From Pseudomonas sp. MM223 (GTDB lineage Bacteria; Pseudomonadota; Gammaproteobacteria; Pseudomonadales; Pseudomonadaceae), in contig OX352322.1 of the NCBI GenBank assembly GCA_947090765.1, positions 1,941,501 through 2,005,500 of the forward strand: DNA of 64,000 nucleotides. Direction: 5' to 3'. Position 1 is the first letter of the stretch, and each line of letters starts with the position of its first letter. Shown in pieces: positions 52,483 to 60,960 of this stretch. The notes below the pieces were generated by a model, which saw nothing but the letters and a program-made list of their open reading frames with translations, was not told the origin of the DNA and searched no databases. The translations under genes and the position numbers were made by a program.

Positions 52483-53796
52483 TCAGGCTTCTACACGGCC
52501 GGTCAGTTTCTCCTTGAACAGGTAGGCATTCACGCCCAGGTCGATGATCGGCCGGCCGGGCAGCGCGCACGGTTGGCCCAGTGACCGCATGTCGGCAACC
52601 AGCTGGCTGTCCTGGCCCGCTGCAAGGTCGGCAACTGCCATGCCTGCGGCGGTTTGCCTGGCTATGCCCACGCCGCCGCAACCGACGGCGCAGTACACGT
52701 TGCTCGTCAACTGGCCAAAGCCCGGGGCACCGTTGCCGGTCATGGTCAGCCAGCCCATCCAGAAGTGTTCGATATCGAGTTTTTCCGCGAAGCGGGGGAA
52801 ACGTCTGTCGAGGATGCTCTGGTGCAGGGCTTTGAATGGCGCTCGGGCACTGGTCGTGCAGCGCATCGAGGGTGAATAGGCAAAACCGCCACGGATCAGC
52901 AGGCGCTGGTCCTGGGTCCTGCGCAGGGTCGGGCCGACCGTGCCCAGGGCCGGGGTGATGCCCCAGCTGCGTTCGCCCTGCAATTGCTGCTGTTGCGCGG
53001 GGCTCATCGGCCGGGTCAGGCTGGCGAACAGCACGAAGGGCAGCAGGCGGTTTTTCAGGAAGCCGAACTGTTCAGCAAAGCCATTTACCGCCAGCACCAA
53101 CTGCTTGGCCGACACCACCGCCCTGGGCGTTTCGGCGCGGATACTGCCATCGGTCTGCAATGCCACTACCGGGCTGTTTTCGAAAAGCGTGACGTTCTGC
53201 GGCAGGCAATCGGCCAAGCCACGCACCAGGGTGGCGGGGTTGAGCAGGGCGGTGCCGGGGGTGTATACGCCTGAATGGTAATGGCCAAGGCCGGTGCGCG
53301 CGGCGAGCTCGTCGCGGCTGAGCCATGTGTAGGGCTCGCCCATCTGCTCCAGCAGCTGGATATCGGCGTTAAGCAGCTTACTGCTGACCTTCTCCGACAC
53401 TGCGCAGTGGTACTTGCCCTGGCGCTGCCAGTCGCACGGGATGGTGTGTCGGGCAATGGCGTCTTCCAGGTGGCTGATACCGGCCCGGCTCAGTCGTGCA
53501 TAGCGTTGGCCTGCCAGTACATCGGGGTGGCCGACCTGGTGGGGCAGGTCGATGGCGAACCCCGAATTGCGTCCCGAGGCGTTGTCGCCCACTACTCCGG
53601 CTTCAAGAATGACTATGCGCTGGCCAGGGTGGTGTTCGGCCAGCCGCCTGGCCGCCGCCAGGCCTGCAAAGCCTGCACCAATGATCAGCCAGTCGGCGTG
53701 CTGATGGCTGGCCAGTGATGTTGTCGGGGTTCTGCAAGGGGCGAGTGCAGACCAGCCGTTGGACTGGTCATCGCCGGGAAGAAGTTTGATATTCAT
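52483..53796 (-). CDS. FAD-dependent amine/amino-acid oxidase (DAO family)
   Basis: The product has 437 residues from MNIKLLPGDDQSNGWSALAP. The dinucleotide-binding motif is WLIIGAGFAGLAAARRLAEH (about 36-55), followed by VVGDNASGRNSGFAIDLPHQ, the SGRNSG segment characteristic of PuuB-like and N-methyl-amino-acid oxidases. The substrate domain ends with GWLTMTGNGAPGFGQLTSNVYCAVGCGGVGIA, the FAD-ribityl loop. It would oxidise an amine to an imine and, after hydrolysis, a carbonyl. It is first of a two-gene unit with an MFS carrier; copy B of the shared element lies 74 bases upstream. A longer frame to 53868 would overlap that element. Confidence 0.88.
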   Translation of the reverse strand: MNIKLLPGDDQSNGWSALAPCRTPTTSLASHQHADWLIIGAGFAGLAAARRLAEHHPGQRIVILEAGVVGDNASGRNSGFAIDLPHQVGHPDVLAGQRYARLSRAGISHLEDAIARHTIPCDWQRQGKYHCAVSEKVSSKLLNADIQLLEQMGEPYTWLSRDELAARTGLGHYHSGVYTPGTALLNPATLVRGLADCLPQNVTLFENSPVVALQTDGSIRAETPRAVVSAKQLVLAVNGFAEQFGFLKNRLLPFVLFASLTRPMSPAQQQQLQGERSWGITPALGTVGPTLRRTQDQRLLIRGGFAYSPSMRCTTSARAPFKALHQSILDRRFPRFAEKLDIEHFWMGWLTMTGNGAPGFGQLTSNVYCAVGCGGVGIARQTAAGMAVADLAAGQDSQLVADMRSLGQPCALPGRPIIDLGVNAYLFKEKLTGRVEA

Positions 53797-53870
53797 TATT
53801 GTTCGATCACAAAGGCTCGTCGTGAGCCTTGATTTTGCGTATCGACTTTTAGCGGCGCAAACCACCATTC

Positions 53871-53900
53871 AACATGCTGTCCATGCATTTTTGCATGCAA
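53871..53900. promoter_or_regulatory. Shared 30-bp element, copy B (oxidase-MFS)
   Basis: Begins AACATGC and ends TTTTGCATGCAA, matching copy A (50053-50082) at 24 of 30 positions. Spacing to the oxidase ATG (74 bases) is almost the same as copy A to the cupin ATG (72), in the same orientation. Confidence 0.75.
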
Positions 53901-54026
53901 AATGCTGTAAGAATGGCCAAGCGTTGTAGGCAATGTTCCAGTTGCAGTGGAAGTTTGAAAACTTGAACGTTTGAATGAAGGCCGGCGCCGAAACTGCACA
54001 ACTTGCCAGTTTCGGTCTTACCCGCT

Positions 54027-54986
54027 TCAGATATCCAGTATCAAGGTGGCGGACAATGCCCGTGAACAGCAGGTGAGAATCTGTTGGTTGTCCGCCTTTT
54101 CCTCGTCTGTCAGGTATACATCGCGATGGTCGGGCTGGCCATCCAGCACAGTGCACAGGCACGTACCGCACATGCCCTGTTCGCAGGCCACCTGTAGCTT
54201 CACCCCGGCTGTGACCAGTGCCTGTGCGATGCTCTGGCCAGGGCTGACGCGAACGGTCTTGCCGCTGCGCAGGGCGACCACATCGAAGGCATCGCCAGCC
54301 CGCTCGGCGCACGCCTGGAAGTACTCGCGGTGGATGTGCTCGGGTGTAAAACCGGCCGCCTGGGCGTGGCCGATTACCCAGTCCATGAACCCTCCCGGGC
54401 CGCAGGTGTAGAGATGCAGGCCGGGTTGCCCGTTGCCCAGCACGCCGGCCAGGTCGAGCTTTCGCCCAGCGTGCTCGTCGTCGAAGTGGGTATGCACGCA
54501 AGCGGCGAAAGCAGCCCGTTCCAGTTCATCTACAAAGGCCGACTGTTGTCGTGAGCGCCCACAGTAGTAAAGTTCGAACGGCTGCCCTTGGGTGTGCAAC
54601 TGGTGGGCCATGGCCAGCAGGGGGGTAATGCCGATGCCACCACCGATCAGGACCGAGCGGCGTGCTGCCGGGGCCAGCGGGAACAGGTTTCTCGGCATGC
54701 CAATGGTGACTTCACCGCCCTCATGTAGCTGCTCGTGCGCAGCCAGCGAACCTCCGCGCGAGTTGTGGGCGCGCAATATGCCCAGTCGGTAACGGCTCAG
54801 GTCGGCAGGGTTTCCGCACAGGGAGTACTGGCGCACCAACCCGGTACCCAGGTGTACATCCACATGGGCACCGGCGCTGAACGCCGGCAATGGCCGGCCC
54901 TGCGGCTCCACCAGTTCGAGCACTACCACGTTCCCGCCTTGCACCTCGCGCCTGTGCACTTTCAGGGTGTGCAGCGGCCCACTCAT
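54027..54986 (-). CDS. Oxygenase reductase with FAD/FMN, NAD and 2Fe-2S domains
   Basis: The product has 319 residues from MSGPLHTLKVHRREVQGGNV, which overlaps the Rieske stop by four bases. Flavin motif RQYSLCG (52-58), NAD(P) motif GGGIGITPLLAM (115-126) and a C-terminal plant-type ferredoxin with CEQGMCGTC (268, 273, 276) and a distal CCSRA cysteine. Domain order FNR-ferredoxin matches phthalate dioxygenase reductase/VanB-type proteins. It supplies electrons to the Rieske oxygenase encoded upstream. No separate ferredoxin is needed. Confidence 0.93.
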   Translation of the reverse strand: MSGPLHTLKVHRREVQGGNVVVLELVEPQGRPLPAFSAGAHVDVHLGTGLVRQYSLCGNPADLSRYRLGILRAHNSRGGSLAAHEQLHEGGEVTIGMPRNLFPLAPAARRSVLIGGGIGITPLLAMAHQLHTQGQPFELYYCGRSRQQSAFVDELERAAFAACVHTHFDDEHAGRKLDLAGVLGNGQPGLHLYTCGPGGFMDWVIGHAQAAGFTPEHIHREYFQACAERAGDAFDVVALRSGKTVRVSPGQSIAQALVTAGVKLQVACEQGMCGTCLCTVLDGQPDHRDVYLTDEEKADNQQILTCCSRALSATLILDI

Positions 54987-56209
54987 GGGGCTACGCCTGC
55001 GCGCTTCATGGCGTCCAGGTACCACGTTATGAACGCCATTACGCCGTATTCTGCCGACGACGAATAAGTGCCGCGGCGGTAGGCCGGCGAGTTGATGCCC
55101 AATTGGTTGTTCTCGGCCAGGGTCTTGTCCTGGGCGTTGGTGGACAGCCACACCTTGAGCAGGTTGTCGAGGTTGTAGTCCACGCCCTCGACCGCGTCCT
55201 TGTGCACCAGCCACTTGGTGGTGACAGCGGTTTTTTGTGGGCCGAGCGGCAGCACCCGGAACGCGATCGCGTGGTCACCCAGCGCGTGGTTCCAGGTATT
55301 TGGGAAGTGCAGCAGGCGCACCGACCCTACATCGAAGTCCGGCAGTTGGCCCATCAGCCGTTGCGAAGCAGGCTGGCCGTCCATCGTGAAAGACAGGCCT
55401 CGGTACATGGGCACCCGCACGATCTGCCAGCCGTCCGCACTGGCATGCAGGTGGTGAGGTAAACCTTGTTCATCCCAGCGGCGCTGGTCGGCGGCGGCCT
55501 TGGGCACATACTCGGGCGGACATTGCGGGTCGTTCACATCCTCGACCTCGGCAATGGTGTTGAGCAGTTCCGGGTGGCCGCTGCGGCAGTGGTAGCACTC
55601 GCGGTTGTTCTCCAGTACCAGCTTCCAGTTGGCTTCTTCGATGATGGTCATCTCGTGGGCAACCCTGGCCTCACACAGTTCGTGCGCGGCCAGGTAAGGT
55701 GCCACCACGTTGGCGAAGGTGTCGAACGGGGCTGGCTTCTCGGCCAGGCTGATGAACAGGTAGCCCGACAGTTCGCGCACGTGCACCTGATGCAGGCTGT
55801 TGGCGGCCTTGTCGAAGGCTTCGGGCATTTCCCGGGCAAAAATCAGCGCGCCGGTGTCGTCGTATGTCCACTGGTGGTAGGGGCAGATCAGGTTGCGGGT
55901 CTTGCCTTTTTCGCCCAGACAAATACGTGAACCACGGTGCCGGCACGTGTTGTGGAAGGCTCGGATGGCCCCGTCGCGACCACGCATCAGCACCACCGAG
56001 GCCGTGCCGATATCCACCTTGAACCAGCTGCCGGCGCTGTTGATTTCGCGGCTCATGCCGGCGAACAGCCATTCTCGATGCCAGATGGCGTCCATCTCGA
56101 ACTGGAACAGGGCTTGGTTGGTGTAAAACGCCTGGTCCAGGGTTTGCCCCGGAACCTGGCTATCCAGCAATGCTTGCACTTGGGCGTTGTCCTGCGTCTT
56201 GTTTTTCAT
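54983..56209 (-). CDS. Rieske non-heme iron oxygenase, alpha subunit (GbcA/Stc2-like)
   Basis: The product has 408 residues from MKNKTQDNAQVQALLDSQVP. The Rieske centre is CRH (C89, H91) and CPYH (C109, H112). The mononuclear iron histidines are in ENNRECYHCRSGHPEL (H207, H212), the form seen in glycine-betaine and stachydrine demethylases (GbcA, Stc2). There is no beta subunit gene, which also fits that alpha-only group rather than ring dioxygenases. Partner reductase overlaps downstream. A MarR-type gene is divergent and a palindrome lies 83 bases upstream. N-demethylation of a quaternary amine is the best-supported guess; hydroxylation remains possible. Confidence 0.9.
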   Translation of the reverse strand: MKNKTQDNAQVQALLDSQVPGQTLDQAFYTNQALFQFEMDAIWHREWLFAGMSREINSAGSWFKVDIGTASVVLMRGRDGAIRAFHNTCRHRGSRICLGEKGKTRNLICPYHQWTYDDTGALIFAREMPEAFDKAANSLHQVHVRELSGYLFISLAEKPAPFDTFANVVAPYLAAHELCEARVAHEMTIIEEANWKLVLENNRECYHCRSGHPELLNTIAEVEDVNDPQCPPEYVPKAAADQRRWDEQGLPHHLHASADGWQIVRVPMYRGLSFTMDGQPASQRLMGQLPDFDVGSVRLLHFPNTWNHALGDHAIAFRVLPLGPQKTAVTTKWLVHKDAVEGVDYNLDNLLKVWLSTNAQDKTLAENNQLGINSPAYRRGTYSSSAEYGVMAFITWYLDAMKRAGVAP

Positions 56210-56292
56210 GTTGTGAAGTCTCACGGCCAGGCGAACAAACAGTTCTTGTTGTTGGGGACAGAGGCCGCCCGACTATAGGAGAGGTGTGCTGG

Positions 56293-56315
56293 TTTGATTC
56301 AGTCAAATCTGCCGC
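56293..56315. promoter_or_regulatory. MarR-type operator, copy 1 (Rieske/MarR)
   Basis: TTTGATTCAGTCAAATCTGC and three further bases; inner dyad TTTGA-N5-TCAAA. It matches 58249-58271 at 19 of 23 positions. It lies 83 bases upstream of the Rieske ATG and 76 bases upstream of the MarR GTG. Confidence 0.7.
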
Positions 56316-56391
56316 CAGCCCGTGCGCGGCGGGCGATACTTGCTACCATGCGGGGCGCTCTTGAAAGCGTGGCAGTCATGAGGGTAGAGCC

Positions 56392-56931
56392 GTGATCAGC
56401 GATAGAAAAACAATACAGACCGAGGCTGAACGCCTGCATGGCATCAAGTACCCGGGCACGCTGGAAGACATGATCGATTACCGGTTGTACCTGGTTTACC
56501 GGGACTGTGGGTATGTCACGGAAAAGGTCTGCAAGCGTGAATATGGCATCAGCCGACGGCGGTTGCGGATCATCTTCAGCCTGGTGCATTGCGAGGGCAT
56601 CACCGTCAGCGAGCTGGCCAGGCGTGCGGAGCTGGACATGGCGCAGACTTCGCGCACCATTGGCACCATGATGCGCGAAGGCTTTTTGCGGCGCTTGTCC
56701 AACCCGCAGAATGCCCGCTTTGCCCAGGTGGTGCTGACCGACAAGGGGCGCCAGTTGTACAACGATATCCTCGGCCGTTACCGCAGCATCAACCAGTCAT
56801 TGCTGGCGCCGCTGGATGATCAGGAACTGTTGATGCTCGATTACCTGCTGGACAAGCTGCGGGCCAGCGCTGCGGACCTTGAGTCGAGAACCGCCAAGGC
56901 TTCTGCAGCGCTGGTGGACGATCAGAAGTAA
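56392..56931 (+). CDS. MarR-family transcriptional regulator
   Basis: The product has 179 residues with a GTG start. The winged helix is ITVSELARRAELDMAQTSRT with the recognition helix IGTMMREGFLRRLSNPQNAR and wing FAQVVLTDKGRQLYNDI. It is longer than average at the N-terminus (a YRLYLVYRDCGYVTEKVCKR helix). It is divergent from the Rieske oxygenase gene, and the operator between them recurs before the porin gene downstream. It probably represses both units until a pathway compound binds. Its 3' end overlaps the true end of the convergent porin gene. Confidence 0.9.
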   Translation: MISDRKTIQTEAERLHGIKYPGTLEDMIDYRLYLVYRDCGYVTEKVCKREYGISRRRLRIIFSLVHCEGITVSELARRAELDMAQTSRTIGTMMREGFLRRLSNPQNARFAQVVLTDKGRQLYNDILGRYRSINQSLLAPLDDQELLMLDYLLDKLRASAADLESRTAKASAALVDDQK

Positions 56932-58096
56932 TAGCCGATGTTGATGTTCAGCTGGTTTTCCCATTGGTCACTGCCACCGGCGGCCAGGCTCTGGGTGTAA
57001 CTGCTGCCGCCGACATAAGGGTCGTTCTTGCCGTGCATCCACTCCGTGGCTATCAGTACCTGCTTGCCAATGAAGAATGGCTGCCGAGGATGACGCGCTG
57101 GGAGTCGTTGAAGCCGCTGTCGCTTTTGGCGTATTCGCTGTAGTCGGCGTACAGCCTGATACCGCTGACCTGGTCGAACAGGTAGCGGCCGGGGATGTCG
57201 TAGCTTAAATCGGCTACGTACAGGTTGCCGCGGCTGGCCACGTTGAACGTGCTGTCGTAACCACCAAAGGTCACCGCAGCGTCATTTTCCGGGTTGCGCG
57301 GGCTCATCACCTGGCGTGCCGCCAGCAGTTGCAGGCCCCAGGCGCCGTACTTGCCGGCATAGTGCACAGCAACAGCGTTGCGTCGGCCCGTGTTGTGGGT
57401 GTCGTTGTTTTTCAGGTCGGCGGTGTAGCCTGAAACCCCTACTTCGCCATCCCAGCCGGCTGCCTTTACCTTGCGCGCCACGCGCGCGACCACGGTATTG
57501 CGTTCGTGGTTGTCGCTGCCGTTCTCTACATACGGGTCGTGGCTGGAGACCACGTTGGAGTAGGTGACACCGCCTTCGCTGGTGCCTTTACCTTGCCAGG
57601 CCGGGCGCAGGTAGTAGCCAGCCTGCAGGTTCCAGTCACCTGACTGCTGAACATACTTGGCGCCGACCATCGACAAGTCCTCCAGTCCCAGCACATAGCC
57701 CAGGGTTTCGGCAAAGGTGCTGCCGAAATAGGGCTGGTTGCCGAACGGCACCTGGTTGAGGCCCAGCTGGACCTGGTGCTGTTCGTCCAGTTTGTAGCCT
57801 ACCCAGGCATATTCGGCGAAGGAAATATCACCGACGGCGTCGGTGTACTGGTAGGGATAGGCCTTGCCGTAGAACCGGTACTTGGCAGCGCCAATCCAGC
57901 TGTCCGAAGCGTAGCGGGCAGTGAGGAAGAACGTGTCGAAGTTGAATTTGTTGATGTCTCGGTCCGGGTCGTAGTCGTAACGGGTGCGAATGGCCCCGCC
58001 AAGGTCGAGGTTGTCGGTGACTTGCACGGCAAGGGCTGTTTGCGAGGCGAGCGCCAATGCAGCAGCGGTCAGCGCTGCTGAAGCGAGATGATGCAT
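56922..58096 (-). pseudogene. Outer-membrane porin, one-base frameshift near the 3' end
   Basis: The product starts MHHLASAALTAAALALASQT (signal peptide to ALA) and continues as an amphipathic beta barrel (LGGAIRTRYDYDPDRDINKF). In the given sequence it stops at 57053 with GSHSSLASRY. A neighbouring frame continues FFIGKQVLIATEWMHGKNDP and ends ENQLNINIGYYF, a proper porin end with terminal Phe. One extra base in the GG at about 57079 restores GSPFFIGKQ and a barrel of about 391 residues. I do not place it in the OprD family. It ends within the MarR 3' end. MarR-type operator copy 2 lies 152 bases upstream. Confidence 0.8.
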
Positions 58097-58248
58097 GTAT
58101 TGCTCCCATATTGTTCGAGTTAGGCAGGCAGCTAAAACACGTGTGCAGCGTCCGCCGGGCGCAGCCGTGACCGCCGCGCCAGAAAGAGGTGCGTGGAGTG
58201 GGAGGCTGTTTGCAGGCGGTGACGTCGAATCTATGCGGGGAGGGGATA

Positions 58249-58271
58249 TTTGACTAAATCAAATCTGCGGC
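58249..58271. promoter_or_regulatory. MarR-type operator, copy 2 (porin)
   Basis: TTTGACTAAATCAAATCTGC and three further bases, matching copy 1 (56293-56315) at 19 of 23 positions, in the same orientation, upstream of the porin gene. Confidence 0.65.
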
Positions 58272-58299
58272 AATTCAGGCGAGTGGTGCACGCCATGGT

Positions 58300-58342
58300 G
58301 AGCGCGGCCTTGTGTCGCGAGAGGGCCGCATGGCGGCCCCCT
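58300..58342. repeat. Single REP-like element
   Basis: GCGGCCTTGTGTCGCGAGAG followed by GGCCGCATGGCGGCCCC, near the 3' end of the TonB-receptor gene. Confidence 0.6.
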
Positions 58343-58363
58343 GGCGCACGGTATGGAGGGGTA

Positions 58364-60848
58364 TCAGAACGCCCCTTGCAACGTCACCATGAAGTTACGC
58401 GGCTCGCCATAGAAGTTGCCCCACGCCGGCGCACCGATGGTGGCGTAGTACTTCTTGTCGAACAGGTTGTTGCCGTTGAGGGCGACGGTCCAGTTCGGGT
58501 CGATGCGGTACTGCACGCGGCCGTTCCACACGGTGTAGCCTGCCTGCTCGACACGGGTAGTGCCGGTAGTACGGAAGTTTTCGCTCTGGCTGTTCAGGCC
58601 GGCACCGACGGTGAAGCGCTCCAGCGCACCGCCCAGCTGGTAGTCACCCCACACCTTGAGCATGTGCCGTGGGATGAAGCTGGAGGTGAAGGTCAGCTCG
58701 GTGGGGTCGGTGTCCTCGATGGTATTCAGGTACTTGGTCTGGGTGTAGGTGTAACCCGCCAGCAGTTGCAGCCGCTCGATCGGCGAGCCGCTGATCTCGG
58801 CTTCGAAGCCCTGCGCGCACCTTGCCGCTGTCGGTGTAGCAATAGCCATCACCTGACGGGCAGGCTTCGATGTAGTCGCTTTCTGCGCGGTGTTTCTCGA
58901 CAGTGCGGAACAGGTTGAACGAGGTGTTCAGCGCGCCGCCAAGCAACTCGCCCTTGATGCCAACCTCGTAGTTGGCACCGGTCTTGGGCTGAAGCGACTG
59001 CCGCTCGGCGTTTACCTTGTCGCTTTGCGGCTGGAAGATGTCGGCGTAGCTGGCGTAGGCGGTCCACTGATCGTTCAGGTCGTACAGCACGGCGGCGAAT
59101 GGTGTGACCTGGCCGTTTTCTTCGCTGCGGTTGTTTACCCAGTACTCGTAGTACTGGGTATACGAGTCGCTCTTGTTGCGGTACCAGCTAACCCGCGCGC
59201 CCAGCACCAGGGTCAGTGGCTCTGCCAGTTTCAGGCGCAGGTTGGCGTAGGTGCCGTACTGGGTGGTAGTAGAGTCGGTGGGCACGCTGCCACCGCGGGT
59301 CGGGTTGACCAGGTAGTCACCCTTGGACGGGTGCGGAAAGTTCGCCGAGGGGGCGAACGGGTCCTGTTTGCCGTCCAGCAAAATCAGCGCGAAGTAATCA
59401 TGGGTTTTCTGCCGGCTGGCGTTGGCACCAATGATCAGCTCGTGTTGCAGGCCGAACGCCTCGAACTTGCCATCGACATAGCTATCGAAGCCGTAGTCGT
59501 CCTGGTCGTAATCGAAACGACCGGCTCGGACATTCATGCTGGCGGTGCTGGCGCCGACCGGTACCGTGCCTTCGGAGTAGGCGTATTCGATGTTCTGGTT
59601 GTTGTGGGTGTAGATCGAGGCGAAGTTCAGCGTCCAGTCATCGTTGAAGCGGTGCTTGAAGTCGGCAAAGCCGGTAATGCGCTGGCTTTGCAGGTCGTTC
59701 CAGCTGGCCCCCAGGCAGGTGGAGCGCGACAGCTTCAGGTCACTGCCATCGGCGTAGCGTGGCACACCGGCATAGCACGGTGTGGCATCGACATCCTCGT
59801 AGGCCAGGCCAAAGCCCAGGGTGGTGTCGGCGTCAACGTCCCAGTCGATGGCACCGTACAGTATCTGGTCCTGGCGCTTGGCGGTGTCATAGAAATACTG
59901 GCGGTCCTGCAGTGTTGCCACGGCGCGACCGCGCACGGTACCCGACGCGTTCAGCGGGCCGCCCACATCCACCTGGCCGCGGTAGTTGTCCCAGCTGCCG
60001 GCAGACAGCGTGACGGTGGTGGCGGCCTTTTCCTGGCCACGCTTGCGCACGAAGTTGACGCCACCGGCGGAGGAGCCGGAGCCCTTCATCATGCCCGCCG
60101 CACCCTTGAGGATTTCGACGCGGTCGTAGAACGCCATATCGCTGGAAAAGCTGTTGGCCTGCACGTAGTTGCCGCCCACGTCCAGCGGCACGCCGTCGTA
60201 CTGGTACTGGCCGTCCAGGTTGAAGCCGCGGGAGTAGAAGTACTTGCCGCCCATGGGCGAGTCGTACACGGTGATGCCCGGGGTCTTGTCCAGCACCTGC
60301 TCCAGCGTGTTGAGGTTCTGGTCGTCGAGCATCTTGCGGGTCATCACGGTGACCGACTGCGGGGTTTCCTTCAGCGTGTGTACGCCCTTGCCGATGGTTA
60401 CTGCGTGGGCGGTGTACGACTGGGTGCCCTCGCTGGTTGCATCCAGCCGGTTGGCGTCGATGTTCATCGGCCCCAGTTCCATGGCCGAACCGTTGTCTGC
60501 CGGCACCAGCACATAGCCACCATTGCCTTGGCGCTGCGCCTGCAAGCCAGTGTTGCCCAGCAGGCGGATCAGCCCTTCATCGACGCTGTAGCTGCCTTCC
60601 AGGCCTGCGCTGTTCAGGTTGTGCGTTTGCGCGGTGTCGAACGAAATGGTCACGCCCGCCTGCACGCCAAACTGGGTGATGGCATTGCCCAACGGGCCAG
60701 CGGGAACATCGTAGGCGGTCTGGCTTTGGGCCATGGCCTGGGCAGGCATCAGCAGCAAGCCCGGTGCGCTGGCCAGGGACATGCCGAACAGCACCAGGCG
60801 CACGGCCTGGCTCAGCTTGGTTGCAGGGGTGGGGTGCAGATGGGGCAT
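58364..60848 (-). pseudogene. TonB-dependent siderophore receptor with signalling domain, frameshifted
   Basis: The start is MPHLHPTPATKLSQAVRLVL with an AAGGA ribosome site. Signal peptide is followed by an STN domain (TAYDVPAGPLGNAITQFGVQ, about 50-105), a TonB box region, a plug (TLKETPQSVTVMTRKMLDDQ, then RGFNLDGQYQYDGVP) and a 22-strand barrel ending LNGNNLFDKKYYATIG and FMVTLQGAF. The frame breaks after CYTDSGKVRA; a second frame resumes QGFEAEISGSPIERLQLLAG and runs to the natural end. Two bases missing in the CG-rich run at about 58812-58819 (or one inserted) would explain it. The STN domain and the upstream sigma/anti-sigma genes mark it as a surface-signalling ferric-siderophore receptor. 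Confidence 0.88.
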
Positions 60849-60960
60849 TGCGTGATCCTTCCGTGTCATGGCAGAAAGTCGCTGTCGTCGCGGCTTGTGT
60901 CAGGGACGGGCGAGAATCGAAATCAGCAAGGTGTGGGTGAAATTATTTTTGGGCAGTGAC

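Noticed and set aside
48000..58096. Indole-acetate (iac) catabolic cluster
   Set aside because: A MarR regulator and a Rieske oxygenase are shared with iac loci, but there is no beta subunit, no iacA/iacB-type genes, and the iron-site motif is of the betaine-demethylase type.
58890..60959. Very long plus-strand frame opposite the TonB receptor
   Set aside because: It is a shadow of the receptor gene produced by high GC codon use; the minus strand has clear plug and barrel motifs and a ribosome site.
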